In this document: positions 18,958 to 28,180 of the stretch, piece by piece
Position numbering within the stretch: the first letter of the stretch is position 1
How the letters are laid out: each line of letters begins with the position of its first letter
Assembly: GCA_024742275.1 (NCBI GenBank)
Contig: JANSYS010000002.1
Coordinates: 186,001-250,000 of the forward strand
Direction: 5' to 3'
Length of the DNA stretch: 64,000 bases
DNA from: Alphaproteobacteria bacterium
GTDB lineage: Bacteria > Pseudomonadota > Alphaproteobacteria > Thalassobaculales > Thalassobaculaceae
Notes under the pieces: model-generated
What the model saw: only the letters and a program-made list of their open reading frames with translations
What the model was told of the DNA's origin: nothing
Database searches by the model: none
Program-made: the position numbers and the translations under genes

Positions 18958-18985
18958 GGGCGGTCCGGTAACGGGCCGCCCCTTT
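18958..18985 (+). terminator. Intrinsic terminator or attenuator between imelysin and DHOR genes
   Basis: The arms GGGCGGTCCG (18958-18967) and CGGGCCGCCC (18972-18981) pair over 10 positions with one T-G wobble and a GTAA loop, followed by CTTTTCC. The hairpin lies 30 bases ahead of the DHOR start, so it would lower rather than fully stop expression of the rest of the module, or DHOR has its own promoter. Confidence 0.65.
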
Positions 18986-19014
18986 TCCAGTTGATCGGGA
19001 ACGGTAATCGAGCG

Positions 19015-20448
19015 ATGCGACGCGCCCAGGTCACGACCGCGTTCACCCTGATCCTGTTCTTCGGCCTCGTCGTTTCGGCGCTGTTGGCGGTATGTCTGTC
19101 CGGAAGCTGGGCCGCATCGGCCGTCGACACGCGTCCGGCGGGCGATGCGACGTCGACCCACGCTCCCGGCGCCAACGCCTATTCCCATTCATCGGCCACC
19201 CTTGCCTTCGAGAAGGAGCTGGACTTCAAGGTCGGTAACGGCATCTTCAAGAAGCTCTGGGTGACCGCTCCGGCCTCGACGCGATCGTCCGACGGTCTGG
19301 GGCCGCTGTACAATGCCCGGGCGTGCCAGCGTTGCCACCTGAAGGATGGGCGCGGTCATCCCCCGGCGGCGAACTATCCGGACGATAACGCGATCTCCCT
19401 GTTGATCCGTCTCGGCATCCCCACCGGACCCCTCGATGCCAGGCCGGATCCGGTCTACGGCGCACAGCTGCAGGACTTCGCCATCGCCGGGGTGGAGATC
19501 GAGGGGCGGCCACATGTGACCTGGACCGAAGAGCCGGTCACGCTCGCGGACGGGACGGAGCTTTCCCTGCGCCGCCCAAAATGGACCGTCGTTGACCTTG
19601 GCTACGGTCCGATGGACCCTCAGACAAAGCTCTCTCCCCGGATCGCGCCGCCGATGATCGGGCTCGGCCTGCTGGAGGCGGTGCCGGCCGAGCAGATTGC
19701 CGCCTACGCCGATCCGGACGACGCCGATGGCGATGGGGTTTCCGGGCGGGTCGCCGAGGTGGTGAACGCGGAGACGGGGAAGCGGATGATCGGCCGCTTC
19801 GGATGGAAGGCGTCCCAGCCGACGCTTCGGCAGCAGGCGTCCGCCGCTTTCCTCGGCGACATGGGGCTATCGACCACCGGCCGCCCGTTCGGGTACGGCG
19901 ACTGCACCGAAACCCAGAAGGTTTGCCGCGACGCGCCGGACGGCGGCAGCGAGGCCACCGGGCTGGAGGTCAGCGAGACCATGCTCCGACTGGTGGTCTT
20001 CTATTCTCGGCATCTCGCGGTGCCCGCTCGGCGTGACGCCGACGATCCCGCCGTGATCCGCGGTGGCGAGGTTTTCGCTGCCGCCGGCTGCGGCGGCTGT
20101 CACCGGCCGACCCTGACCACGGCGGCCGACGCGGCGGATCCCGCGCTCGCCGGGCAAACGATTCACCCCTTCACCGATCTCCTGCTCCACGACATGGGCC
20201 CAGGCCTGGCCGACGGCCTGCCGGAAGGCGGGGCCGGGGCGCAGGAATGGCGCACGCCGCCGCTCTGGGGGATCGGGTTGACCGAGATCGTGAACGGCCA
20301 TACCGATTTTCTGCATGACGGGCGTGCCCGGTCCCTGCTGGAGGCGATCCTCTGGCATGGCGGCGAGGCACAGTCGGCCCGGAACCATGTGGTCGGGCTC
20401 GACGCTGCCGATCGCGACGCGCTGATCGCCTACATCAACTCGCTCTAG
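19015..20448 (+). CDS. Di-haem cytochrome c oxidoreductase (DHOR, DUF1111)
   Basis: A 477-residue exported c-type cytochrome, often annotated thiol oxidoreductase. A hydrophobic signal or anchor lies at residues 6-35. Two haem sites are visible, CQRCH at 104-108 and CGGCH at 359-363. The family pattern DGLGPLYNARACQRCHLKDGRG is split across the first site, and FLHDGRARSLLEAILWHGGEA marks the C-terminus. In the same position in related iron modules DHOR is thought to change iron redox state in the periplasm. I use the ATG at 19015; a TTG at 18991 in frame is possible. Confidence 0.87.
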   Translation: MRRAQVTTAFTLILFFGLVVSALLAVCLSGSWAASAVDTRPAGDATSTHAPGANAYSHSSATLAFEKELDFKVGNGIFKKLWVTAPASTRSSDGLGPLYNARACQRCHLKDGRGHPPAANYPDDNAISLLIRLGIPTGPLDARPDPVYGAQLQDFAIAGVEIEGRPHVTWTEEPVTLADGTELSLRRPKWTVVDLGYGPMDPQTKLSPRIAPPMIGLGLLEAVPAEQIAAYADPDDADGDGVSGRVAEVVNAETGKRMIGRFGWKASQPTLRQQASAAFLGDMGLSTTGRPFGYGDCTETQKVCRDAPDGGSEATGLEVSETMLRLVVFYSRHLAVPARRDADDPAVIRGGEVFAAAGCGGCHRPTLTTAADAADPALAGQTIHPFTDLLLHDMGPGLADGLPEGGAGAQEWRTPPLWGIGLTEIVNGHTDFLHDGRARSLLEAILWHGGEAQSARNHVVGLDAADRDALIAYINSL

Positions 20449-20457
20449 GAGACCGCG

Positions 20458-21516
20458 ATGCGCCTTTTCGCCGCTGTGTTCGCCGCCGTCTGGTTCCTCC
20501 CGGTTTCGGTTGTGCAGGCGGATGCCTCGCAGGATCTCGTCCAGGACCTTGTCGACGGCAACGTGATCCCCGCCTACAGGACGTTCGAAGCCAAGACCGG
20601 AACGCTCGCGCAGGCGGTCGAAGAGGCTTGCGCCGCCGACTCGCTGGCGACCGACGCCGTGACCGCGGCCTTCGCCGACGCTTGGCTCGCCTGGGCCGGC
20701 GCTCGGCATGTCGTGAAGGGACCGGTGACCTATTTCGACCGCCAGTTCCGCATCGAATTCTGGCCGGACACGCGCAACCGGATCGACCGGGGACTGATCG
20801 CCCTCCGCGAAGCCGGCGGGACGCCGGAGATCGTCGCGGACGTCGTCGCCGTGCAGGGGTTCCCGGCGCTGGAACGCCTGATCTACACGGGAGAAGGCGC
20901 GGGCGACTGTTTCATCGCCCGTCCGATCGCGGCCAACCTGCACAACATGGCGGCCGAGATTCTGACCGAATGGACACAGGGCGATAGCGCGTTCCGCAAC
21001 GCCCTGATCGCGCCCGGTACCGGAGCCGGCGTCTACTTGAGCTACGGCGAGTCCCTGGCGGCCCTGATGACCGGCGCGGTCTCGTCCCTGGAGGCGGTTC
21101 TGCGCCTGCGTCTCAAGCGCCCTTTGGGCGAGGATGGCGGCAAGGTCCGCCCGAAACGGGCGGAGGCCTGGCGCAGCAGCCTCTCCATGAAGCTGATTCA
21201 AGCCGATTTGGCCGCGGTGGCGGATTTCTATCGAGGCGGGGCCGGACGGAACGAGGAGGCTCGCGGCATCGACGCCGCTCTCCGGGGTGCCGGCGAGACC
21301 GATCTGGCCGATCTCATGACCAAGGCGTTTCGACTGACCGTCGAGACGGCGGCGACGATCGACAACCCGCTGGCCGAGGCGGTCGCCGACCCGAAATCTG
21401 CGGCCGTCCTGGAGGATCTCGTCGTCCAGGTTTCCGCGTTGAAGGCGTTGCTCGTGCAGCGGGTCGGTCCGGCGCTCGGCATTCCGGCCGGGTTCAATGC
21501 GATGGACGGAGACTGA
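20458..21516 (+). CDS. Second imelysin family protein lacking the motif histidine
   Basis: A 352-residue predicted periplasmic protein with a signal peptide at 1-21. It resembles the second imelysin of such modules: AFADAWLAWAGARHVVKGP near residue 70 and PIAANLHNMAAEIL near 160. Where the first copy has GYHAIE, this one reads GFPALE at 134-139, so the histidine of GxHxxE is a proline. It starts nine bases after DHOR and is followed by the DUF1513 gene one base later. It may bind iron differently or serve a structural role. Confidence 0.82.
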   Translation: MRLFAAVFAAVWFLPVSVVQADASQDLVQDLVDGNVIPAYRTFEAKTGTLAQAVEEACAADSLATDAVTAAFADAWLAWAGARHVVKGPVTYFDRQFRIEFWPDTRNRIDRGLIALREAGGTPEIVADVVAVQGFPALERLIYTGEGAGDCFIARPIAANLHNMAAEILTEWTQGDSAFRNALIAPGTGAGVYLSYGESLAALMTGAVSSLEAVLRLRLKRPLGEDGGKVRPKRAEAWRSSLSMKLIQADLAAVADFYRGGAGRNEEARGIDAALRGAGETDLADLMTKAFRLTVETAATIDNPLAEAVADPKSAAVLEDLVVQVSALKALLVQRVGPALGIPAGFNAMDGD

Positions 21517-21517
21517 T

Positions 21518-22630
21518 ATGGACGGGCGACAGCTTTCCCGCCGCGCCCTCGTCGCCTCACTTGCCGCCCTACCCTCGCTCGCCGCGCTTCCCGCCGTGTC
21601 CGCTGCTCGGCCCGTCGTGGTGACGACCGCCAGGCTGGCGGCCGGCGGCTTCGGCATCGTCGGCCTGGACGCCGAGGGGGGCGTCGCCTTCGCGGAGCCG
21701 CTGCCGGACCGGGGCCATGGAGTCGTGCGCCGGCCGGCGGGCGACGACGTGGCCGTGGTCGCCCGACGCCCCGGTCGCTTCGGGTACGTGGTGGGCGCGA
21801 AGAGCGGCGTGGTACGCGCCCAACTGGACCTGCCCGACACCCGACACTTCTACGGGCACGCCGCTTATTCCGCCGATGGCCGTCTGCTCTACACGACGGA
21901 GAACGCCTTCGACGAGGGCCGTGGCGTCTTGGGCGTGTGGGACGCGGCGGCGGGCTACGACCGCCTGGGCGAGGTCGACAGCGCGGGAATCGGTCCCCAT
22001 GAAGTCCGACGGGCTGAGAGCGACGGAAGCCTGTGGGTTGCCAATGGCGGCATCCTGACCCATCCCGACAGCGGTCGGATCAAGTTGAACCTCCCGTCGA
22101 TGGAACCGACTCTGGCGCGCGTCTCCCCTGGCGATGCCGAGGCGGAACGGGTGATGGTTCTGCCGGCGACTCTGCACAAGCTCAGCATGCGCCACGTCGC
22201 CGTCCACCGCGAGCGGGTGGCCGTCGCCATGCAATACGAAGGTCCGGAGGGTGATATCGTCCCGCTGATCGGCCTGACAGACCGGGACGGTACGTCGTGC
22301 CGGTTGCTCGACCTGCCGGAAAGCCTGGCCATGCGCTCCCGCCAGTACACCGGCGACGTCGCCATCGACCCGGCGGGCGCGGTGGTCGGCGCCGGCCTAC
22401 CGCGCGGCGGATTTTTCGCCTTCTGGGCGGCCGAAGACGGCCGGTTTCTCGGTTCCGTCGAGGCGCCGGACGGCTGTGCCATCGCGCGCGGTCCCGCCGT
22501 CGGCCGCTTCGTCATCTCCACCGGTACCGGCGGCCGGATCGGCCGGGTGACGGCCGGCCCGCAGGGTGTCGAGGTCGTGTGGACCTCGGTCCCGGCGATC
22601 GCCGCTTTCGACAACCACCTGATGGCGTGA
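21518..22630 (+). CDS. DUF1513 protein, exported, last gene of iron module
   Basis: A 370-residue protein of the DUF1513 family, predicted to form a beta-propeller. The N-terminus has a twin-arginine-like signal, SRRALVASLAALPSLAALP. Family segments include FYGHAAYSADGRLLYTTEN, GIGPHEVR, WVANGGI and the C-terminal FDNHLM. The gene follows the second imelysin almost without a gap, and such proteins recur at the end of imelysin/DHOR modules. A direct role is not known; periplasmic iron handling is inferred from context. Confidence 0.82.
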   Translation: MDGRQLSRRALVASLAALPSLAALPAVSAARPVVVTTARLAAGGFGIVGLDAEGGVAFAEPLPDRGHGVVRRPAGDDVAVVARRPGRFGYVVGAKSGVVRAQLDLPDTRHFYGHAAYSADGRLLYTTENAFDEGRGVLGVWDAAAGYDRLGEVDSAGIGPHEVRRAESDGSLWVANGGILTHPDSGRIKLNLPSMEPTLARVSPGDAEAERVMVLPATLHKLSMRHVAVHRERVAVAMQYEGPEGDIVPLIGLTDRDGTSCRLLDLPESLAMRSRQYTGDVAIDPAGAVVGAGLPRGGFFAFWAAEDGRFLGSVEAPDGCAIARGPAVGRFVISTGTGGRIGRVTAGPQGVEVVWTSVPAIAAFDNHLMA

Positions 22631-22647
22631 GGCGGGGGACGTCGGCG

Positions 22648-24441
22648 TTACCCCCGTGCGTAGAGGCCGTCGAGACGCTCGTAGTAGTGCTCGCGGATCT
22701 TGTGGCGTCGGATCTTCAGGGTCGGGGTCATCATGCCGTTCTCCGTGGTGAAGGGCTCCGTGGCGATCTTGAAGCGGCGGACCTTCTCGATCTGGGCAAG
22801 ATCCGCGTTCACCCGGTCGACTGCCGCCGACACTGCCTTGTGGAAGCCCTCATCTTCCGCCAGCACCGCCAGGTTGGCCGTCTTCCCGTTGGCCGACGCC
22901 CATTCCTCCACGAAGCTCTCCTCCGGCACCACCAGCGCCACCAGATACGGTCGCTTGTCGCCGTAGACCATGGCCTGAAGGATCTCCTGCTGCAGGGTGA
23001 GTTTGCTCTCGATCCGGGCCGGAGAGATGTTGTCGCCGCCGGAATTGACGATGATGTCTTTCTTGCGATCGGTGATGACCAGATAGCCGTCCTCGTCGAG
23101 GTGGCCCACATCGCCGGTATGCAGCCAACCGTCGACGATGGTCGCCGCGGTGGTGTCCGGGTCGTGCCAGTAGCCCTTCATGAGCAGATCGCCGGCGATC
23201 AGGATCTCCCCGTCCTCGGCGATCTTCACCTGCACGCCCTTGAGCGGCGGCCCGACGGTATGGATCTTGACTCGCGCCGGCGGGTTGGCCGAGACCACGG
23301 GAGACGCTTCCGTCTGCCCGTAGCCCTGCAACAGGGTGACGTCGAGGGCGAGGAAGAACTTTCCGATATCGGGGTTGAGCGCCGCCCCGCCGGAAACGAA
23401 TGCCTTGAGGCGTCCGCCGAAGCGCCCGGAAACCTTGCGGCGCACGAGCTTGGAGAGCAGCCAGTCGTACAGTTTCTCGGTCAGCGTCAGGCTGGTCGGA
23501 TCCTCATAGCGTTTGCGGCCGAGGCGAACGGCGTCGTGGAACAGTGCAGCCGATCTCCCGCCCTTGCGCTCGACGCCGCGGAGGATCCGATCGTGCAGTA
23601 CCTCGTAGAGTCTCGGCACGGCGGTCATGATGGTCGGACGCACCTCCTGCAGGTTCGCGGCGAGCTGGTCCGGCCCTTCGCAGTAGTAGATCTGGGCCCC
23701 GATGGAGATCGGGAAGAACAGGCCGGCGGTATGCTCATAGGAGTGGGACAGCGGCAGGAGGGACAGGAAAATCTCGTCGCCGAGGCTGTAGTCGTGCAGC
23801 AGGTGGTGGGCGCCATCGCAGTTCGCGAGGATCGAGCGGTGGGTCAGCATGACGCCTTTCGGTCGCCCGCCGGTGCCGGAGGTGTAGATGAAGCAGGCCG
23901 TCTCCTCGCGGTCGATCCCCGCCGCCAGCGCCGGAATGTCGGTATCGTCGCCGTCGCCCAGCGCCATCACCTCCTCCCAGCCGTGCAGGTCTACCCCGCC
24001 GGCGGTGGTGTCGGTCGGTGTTTCGATGCTGATGACCGAGGTGCAGCTCTCGGCGCTCCGCGCGGCCGGGATGACGCGGCGGGCCAGGCGCGAGGTGCTG
24101 ACGATGGCCGCCTTGGCGCCGGAGTGGTCGAGAATGTAGAGATGATCGTCGGTGGTGTTTGTGGTGTAGGCGGGGACGGCGATCGCGCCGATCGCCATGA
24201 CGGCGAGATCGGCCACGGCCCAATCCGGACGGTTTTCCGAGACGATGACGATCCTGTCGCCCGCCTCGATTCCGAGTTTCCGCAGACCGCGGGCCAGACG
24301 GATCACTTGGGCGCGGGTCTCGCCGTAGGTCCGGGGCTGCCAGGCGCCGTCGCTCTTTGCCCAGAGAAAAGGCCGCGCGCCGTAGGCTTCGGATTTGTCG
24401 AAGAACATCGACGGCAGATTGCTGAAAGCGGCGTAGTCCAT
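22648..24441 (-). CDS. Long-chain acyl-CoA synthetase (AMP-forming)
   Basis: A 597-residue adenylate-forming ligase that activates fatty acids as CoA thioesters. It shows the P-loop-like TSGTGGRPKGVMLTH, LLPLSHSYEHTAG, the YGQTEASP motif, LHTGDVGHLDEDGYL and the late DRKKDIIVNSGGDNISP. The overall form matches the FadD15-like group with the AMP-binding domain followed by a C-terminal lid. It is convergent with the iron module and divergent from pepF. An operator-like dyad lies upstream. Confidence 0.88.
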   Translation of the reverse strand: MDYAAFSNLPSMFFDKSEAYGARPFLWAKSDGAWQPRTYGETRAQVIRLARGLRKLGIEAGDRIVIVSENRPDWAVADLAVMAIGAIAVPAYTTNTTDDHLYILDHSGAKAAIVSTSRLARRVIPAARSAESCTSVISIETPTDTTAGGVDLHGWEEVMALGDGDDTDIPALAAGIDREETACFIYTSGTGGRPKGVMLTHRSILANCDGAHHLLHDYSLGDEIFLSLLPLSHSYEHTAGLFFPISIGAQIYYCEGPDQLAANLQEVRPTIMTAVPRLYEVLHDRILRGVERKGGRSAALFHDAVRLGRKRYEDPTSLTLTEKLYDWLLSKLVRRKVSGRFGGRLKAFVSGGAALNPDIGKFFLALDVTLLQGYGQTEASPVVSANPPARVKIHTVGPPLKGVQVKIAEDGEILIAGDLLMKGYWHDPDTTAATIVDGWLHTGDVGHLDEDGYLVITDRKKDIIVNSGGDNISPARIESKLTLQQEILQAMVYGDKRPYLVALVVPEESFVEEWASANGKTANLAVLAEDEGFHKAVSAAVDRVNADLAQIEKVRRFKIATEPFTTENGMMTPTLKIRRHKIREHYYERLDGLYARG

Positions 24442-24563
24442 TGATTCCCCCGTTCGACGTTCCTCTGCGGCTTCGTTCCCCGGTCGGCGGCCGTTCGATG
24501 GCGGATGCCACGGCTCTTTGTCGGGAATGCGCCGGATCTTTAGGGCGGGCGGTTGGCGCCGCC

Positions 24564-24582
24564 CGATATAGTCTCTATATCG
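24564..24582. promoter_or_regulatory. 19-base dyad between the acyl-CoA synthetase and pepF genes
   Basis: CGATATAG-TCT-CTATATCG is a perfect inverted repeat in the divergent promoter region, 123 bases from the synthetase start and 71 from pepF. Its size and symmetry fit a site for a TetR- or GntR-type dimer, which commonly controls fatty acid genes. No regulator gene is adjacent. Confidence 0.5.
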
Positions 24583-24652
24583 CGTCAGAGACCGGCGATG
24601 CCAAGGCGCCGATCCGAGACAATGTCGAAAACCCGCCTTAAGGACCTACCCT

Positions 24653-26431
24653 ATGCCGGACGCCGCCTCCATCGGTCCACTGCCGCAATGGGATCTCGCC
24701 GACCTGTATCCGAGCCCGGACGGTCCCGAGCTGTCCGGCGACCTTGAACGATCGGCGCAGGAGGCCGGGGCATTCCGCGCGACCCTGGAGGGCAAGGTCG
24801 CGGGCCTTGGCGGCGGCGATCTCGGTGCTGCTATTGCCGAGTACGAAGCGATCGAGGAAGTACTCGGCAGGGTCATGTCCTACGCCCATCTGCGCTACGC
24901 CGGAGACATGTCCGATCCGGAGATCGGCAAGTTCTATCAGTCGATGCAGGAGCGGGTGAACGGCATCTCGACCGAGCTGCTGTTCTTCACGCTTGAGATC
25001 AACCGCATCCCGGAGGACGACCTTCAGGCGAAGCTCGCCGATCCGGCACTGGCGCACTACGCACCGTGGCTGCGCGAGGTGCGGGCGTTCCGCGAACATC
25101 AGCTCTCCGACGAGCTGGAGCAGATGCTGCACGAAAAGTACGTCTCCGGCCGCGCCGCCTGGACGCGGTTGTTCGACGAGACCATGGCGCGGCTGCGGTT
25201 CCCGCTGGACGGCGAGAACCTGACCATGTCGGAGGTGCTGGACCGCTTGAGCCACCGCGACGGCGCCATGCGCAAGAAAGCGGCGGAGAGCCTGTCGACC
25301 GTGCTCGACGAGAATGTCTCGTTGTTCGCCCTGGTGACCAACACGCTCGCCAAGGACAAGGCGATCGAGGACAAATGGCGCCGCTACCCGCGCCCGATTT
25401 CGGCCCGCAACCTGTCCAACGCGGTCGAGGACGAGGTCGTTTCCGCCCTGGTCGAGGCGGTGCGTGCCGCGTACCCGAGGCTTTCCCACCGATACTACGC
25501 GCTGAAGGCCAAGTGGTTCGGCCGCGACAAGCTCGACTATTGGGATCGCAACGCGCCGCTGCCGAACGACGACGACGCGTCGATCACCTGGGAGGTCGCG
25601 CAGAACACCGTTCTCGACGCCTATGCCGCGTTCTCGCCGGATCTGGCCGCCGTCGGGCGGAAGTTCTTCGACAACCCTTGGATCGACGCGCCGGCGCGCC
25701 CGGGCAAGGCGTCCGGCGCCTTCGCCCATCCGACCGTCCCGGCGGCGCACCCGTACCTGCTGCTGAACTACCAGGGCAAGACCCGGGACGTGATGACCCT
25801 GGCCCACGAACTCGGGCACGGCGTCCATCAGGTGCTCGCCGGACCGCAGGGCCATCTGATGTCCGACACCCCTCTGACCCTGGCGGAGACCGCCAGCGTT
25901 TTCGGCGAGATGCTGACCTTCCGCGCTCTCCTGGCGCGGCGTAAGGACCCGGCGCAGCGCAAGGTCATGCTGGCCGGCAAGGTCGAGGACATGCTGAACA
26001 CTGTGGTCCGCCAGATCGCCTTCCACACCTTCGAGGAGCGCGTCCACGACGCCCGCGCCGAGGGCGAACTGACGCCGACCCAGATCGGCGACATCTGGAT
26101 GGAGGTGCAGCGCGAGAGCCTCGGGCCGGCCTTCAACTACGAGCACAGCTACCGGGCGTTCTGGGCGTATATCCCGCACTTCATCCACTCGCCCTTCTAC
26201 GTCTACGCCTATGCCTTCGGCGACTGCCTGGTGAACTCGCTCTACGCGGTCTATCAGGATGCCGAGGAGGGTTTCGCCGAGAAGTACCTGGACATGCTCC
26301 GGGCCGGAGGCACCCTGCGGCACAAGGAGCTGCTCGCTCCGTTTGGCCTGGACGCCTCGGATCCGGCGTTCTGGAGCAAAGGATTGCAGGTGATCGAGGG
26401 CATGATCACCGAACTGGAAGCGATGGAGTAA
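24653..26431 (+). CDS. pepF: Oligoendopeptidase F (peptidase M3)
   Basis: A 592-residue cytosolic zinc metallopeptidase that degrades oligopeptides. The active site HELGH is at 385-389 in TLAHELGHGVHQ, and the third ligand lies in LAETASVFGEM about 25 residues later. LPQWDLADLYPSPDGPEL at the start and a C-terminal FWSKGLQVIEGMI are typical of the PepF/M3B group. The length is normal. It stands as a single gene. Confidence 0.9.
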   Translation: MPDAASIGPLPQWDLADLYPSPDGPELSGDLERSAQEAGAFRATLEGKVAGLGGGDLGAAIAEYEAIEEVLGRVMSYAHLRYAGDMSDPEIGKFYQSMQERVNGISTELLFFTLEINRIPEDDLQAKLADPALAHYAPWLREVRAFREHQLSDELEQMLHEKYVSGRAAWTRLFDETMARLRFPLDGENLTMSEVLDRLSHRDGAMRKKAAESLSTVLDENVSLFALVTNTLAKDKAIEDKWRRYPRPISARNLSNAVEDEVVSALVEAVRAAYPRLSHRYYALKAKWFGRDKLDYWDRNAPLPNDDDASITWEVAQNTVLDAYAAFSPDLAAVGRKFFDNPWIDAPARPGKASGAFAHPTVPAAHPYLLLNYQGKTRDVMTLAHELGHGVHQVLAGPQGHLMSDTPLTLAETASVFGEMLTFRALLARRKDPAQRKVMLAGKVEDMLNTVVRQIAFHTFEERVHDARAEGELTPTQIGDIWMEVQRESLGPAFNYEHSYRAFWAYIPHFIHSPFYVYAYAFGDCLVNSLYAVYQDAEEGFAEKYLDMLRAGGTLRHKELLAPFGLDASDPAFWSKGLQVIEGMITELEAME

Positions 26432-26573
26432 CGCGCGGCTGCGCGGGCCCGTCAGCCACGCGCCGTCCGCATGGCTCCGTCCCGCGATTGGCGCTTCTCC
26501 GAATCTCTGCGCCGGTGCATGGTCTTTGGCATTGTCGCGTCGACCGGTCGCGGCCGAATGCCGGACCTCACCG

Positions 26574-27509
26574 ATGTCGTCAGAAGCCGTGCCCGCCAAT
26601 CCCCCGCTTTCCGTCGACGCCAGCGCCGTGCGCGGCATCGCCATGCAGATCGTTGCCGTCGCCGGTTTTTCGGTGATGGGCATGATGATCAAGTTGCTCG
26701 AAGGCCGTTACCCGACCTCCGAGGTCATCCTGTTCCGCTGCTGGCCGGCACTGATCCCCCTGTTGCTCTATCTGCCGATGCAGGGCGGATTCTCGGCGCT
26801 GAAGACGCGTCGGCCGTTTTGGCATCTGGTGCGAACCGTCTCCGGCCTCGTCTCCATGTTCGTCGGGTTCTACGCCCTATCCCAGATGGCGCTCGCCGAC
26901 TATGTGGCGATCTCCTTCACCGCGCCGCTTTTCGGCACGCTGCTGTCGATCCCGCTGTTGGGTGAGCGGGTGGGCGTGTGGCGGCTGGGCGCCGTTGCCG
27001 TCGGGTTTGCCGGGGCGGTGGTCACCCTCGGCCCGCTCTCAGGCTCGCTCGACCCGGTCGCGCTCTTCGCCTTGGGCTCGGCGCTCGGATACGGCGTGGC
27101 GATGATCTCCATGCGTAAGCTCGGCGCGACCGACAAGTCGGCGGCGACGGTTTTCTACTTCACCCTGGGCAGCGGCGCGGTCAGCCTCGCCCTGGTCTCC
27201 ATGCCCGGTCAATGGGTGACCCCGACCGTCGACGACCTCGCCATTCTGATGGGCATCGGTCTGCTCGGCGGCGTTGCGCAGATCTTCATGACCGAAGCCT
27301 TTCGCCTGGCTCCTCCTTCCGTGGTGGCGCCGTTCGACTACACGGCGATGATCTGGGCGATGGCGTTCGGCTTTCTCATCTTCGGTTCGGTGCCGGGCTG
27401 GAACGTCTTCGTCGGCGCCGGCATGATCGCCGCGTCCGGCCTCTACATCATCCATCGCGAGCGTGTCCGCGGCATCAAACGCGGCCGGATCAAGGGTTCC
27501 AGCCTCTAG
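26574..27509 (+). CDS. EamA/DMT-family transporter
   Basis: About 311 residues with ten predicted membrane helices in two repeats of the EamA domain. The first repeat begins near GIAMQIVAVAGFSVMGMMIKL and the second near LFALGSALGYGVAMISMRKLG. This fits the ten-helix drug/metabolite transporter class, exporters of amino acids, purines or similar. The product ends in a basic tail. I choose the ATG at 26574. The stop overlaps the convergent UDG gene stop by four bases (CTAG). The substrate is unknown. Confidence 0.82.
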   Translation: MSSEAVPANPPLSVDASAVRGIAMQIVAVAGFSVMGMMIKLLEGRYPTSEVILFRCWPALIPLLLYLPMQGGFSALKTRRPFWHLVRTVSGLVSMFVGFYALSQMALADYVAISFTAPLFGTLLSIPLLGERVGVWRLGAVAVGFAGAVVTLGPLSGSLDPVALFALGSALGYGVAMISMRKLGATDKSAATVFYFTLGSGAVSLALVSMPGQWVTPTVDDLAILMGIGLLGGVAQIFMTEAFRLAPPSVVAPFDYTAMIWAMAFGFLIFGSVPGWNVFVGAGMIAASGLYIIHRERVRGIKRGRIKGSSL

Positions 27510-28105
27510 AGCAATCCTGCGACGCGCGCCCTCAAATCCGGCAGCAGGTCCGCCTCGAACCATGGGTTTCTGCGGATGATGTTCCCGGAGCGCCAGGACG
27601 GGTGCGGCACCGGGAAGATCTTCGGGCCGTAGTCGCGCCAGTGCTTCACCGTCTCGGTCAGGGTCCGGTAGCGATCCTTGCCGAGGTAGTGGGCCTGGGC
27701 ATACTGCCCGGCCAGCACGATCAGTTCGACCTTGGGCAGATGCTCCAGGACAGGGTCGTGCCACATCGGCGCGCATTCCGGTCGGGGCGGAGCGTCGCCG
27801 CCGCTTCGGCCGTTCTTCGACGGCAGCACGCCCGGGTAGCAGAACCCCATGGGCACGATGGCGATCCGGCGCGCGTCGTAGAACGTTTGCCGGTCCAGGC
27901 CCATCCAGCCGCGCAGGGTATCGCCGGAGCGATCGTTCCAGGGAATGCCGGTCTCATGCACGCGCGTTCCCGGCGCCTGGCCGATGATCAGAATCCGCGC
28001 GCTCGGGTCGACCACGAGAACCGGCCGCGGACCGAGCGGCAGATGCTCCGCGCAGTGCCGACAGGCGCGGATGGCGGCGAGGAGGGCGGATAGGTCATCG
28101 GTCAT
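27506..28105 (-). CDS. Uracil-DNA glycosylase superfamily protein
   Basis: A 199-residue protein of the UDG superfamily. The catalytic-loop equivalent is ILIIGQAPGTRVHETGIPWND near residue 38, and the DNA-intercalation motif is PVPHPSWRSGN near residue 165. The N-terminal CRHC and two later cysteines recall the iron-sulfur families 4 and 5, but the spacing of the later pair differs. Uracil excision is expected by family; this subgroup is often left as a general UDG-like protein. It is convergent with the EamA gene and its 5' side faces the SAM-II region. Confidence 0.75.
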   Translation of the reverse strand: MTDDLSALLAAIRACRHCAEHLPLGPRPVLVVDPSARILIIGQAPGTRVHETGIPWNDRSGDTLRGWMGLDRQTFYDARRIAIVPMGFCYPGVLPSKNGRSGGDAPPRPECAPMWHDPVLEHLPKVELIVLAGQYAQAHYLGKDRYRTLTETVKHWRDYGPKIFPVPHPSWRSGNIIRRNPWFEADLLPDLRARVAGLL

Positions 28106-28144
28106 GCGGACGCTCCGAGCGGGCCACCCTAGAACAAGCGCACG

Positions 28145-28173
28145 TTGACTCCGATCCGGATTCGGCGTACCGA
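28145..28173 (+). promoter_or_regulatory. Predicted sigma-70 promoter of the SAM-II leader
   Basis: TTGACT at 28145-28150, a 17-base spacer and TACCGA at 28168-28173. The expected start of transcription near 28180 falls just ahead of the riboswitch, which supports the call. Confidence 0.55.
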
Positions 28174-28180
28174 TCTACCA

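Noticed and set aside
19867..21840. Long open frame of 657 codons on the minus strand
   Set aside because: It lies antisense to DHOR, the second imelysin and DUF1513, all with clear family motifs. Long antisense frames are common at this GC content, and its product is a repetitive His/Arg/Gly sequence without a domain.
22297..24444. Long open frame of 715 codons on the plus strand
   Set aside because: Antisense to the acyl-CoA synthetase, which has all its motifs. The product shows no domain.
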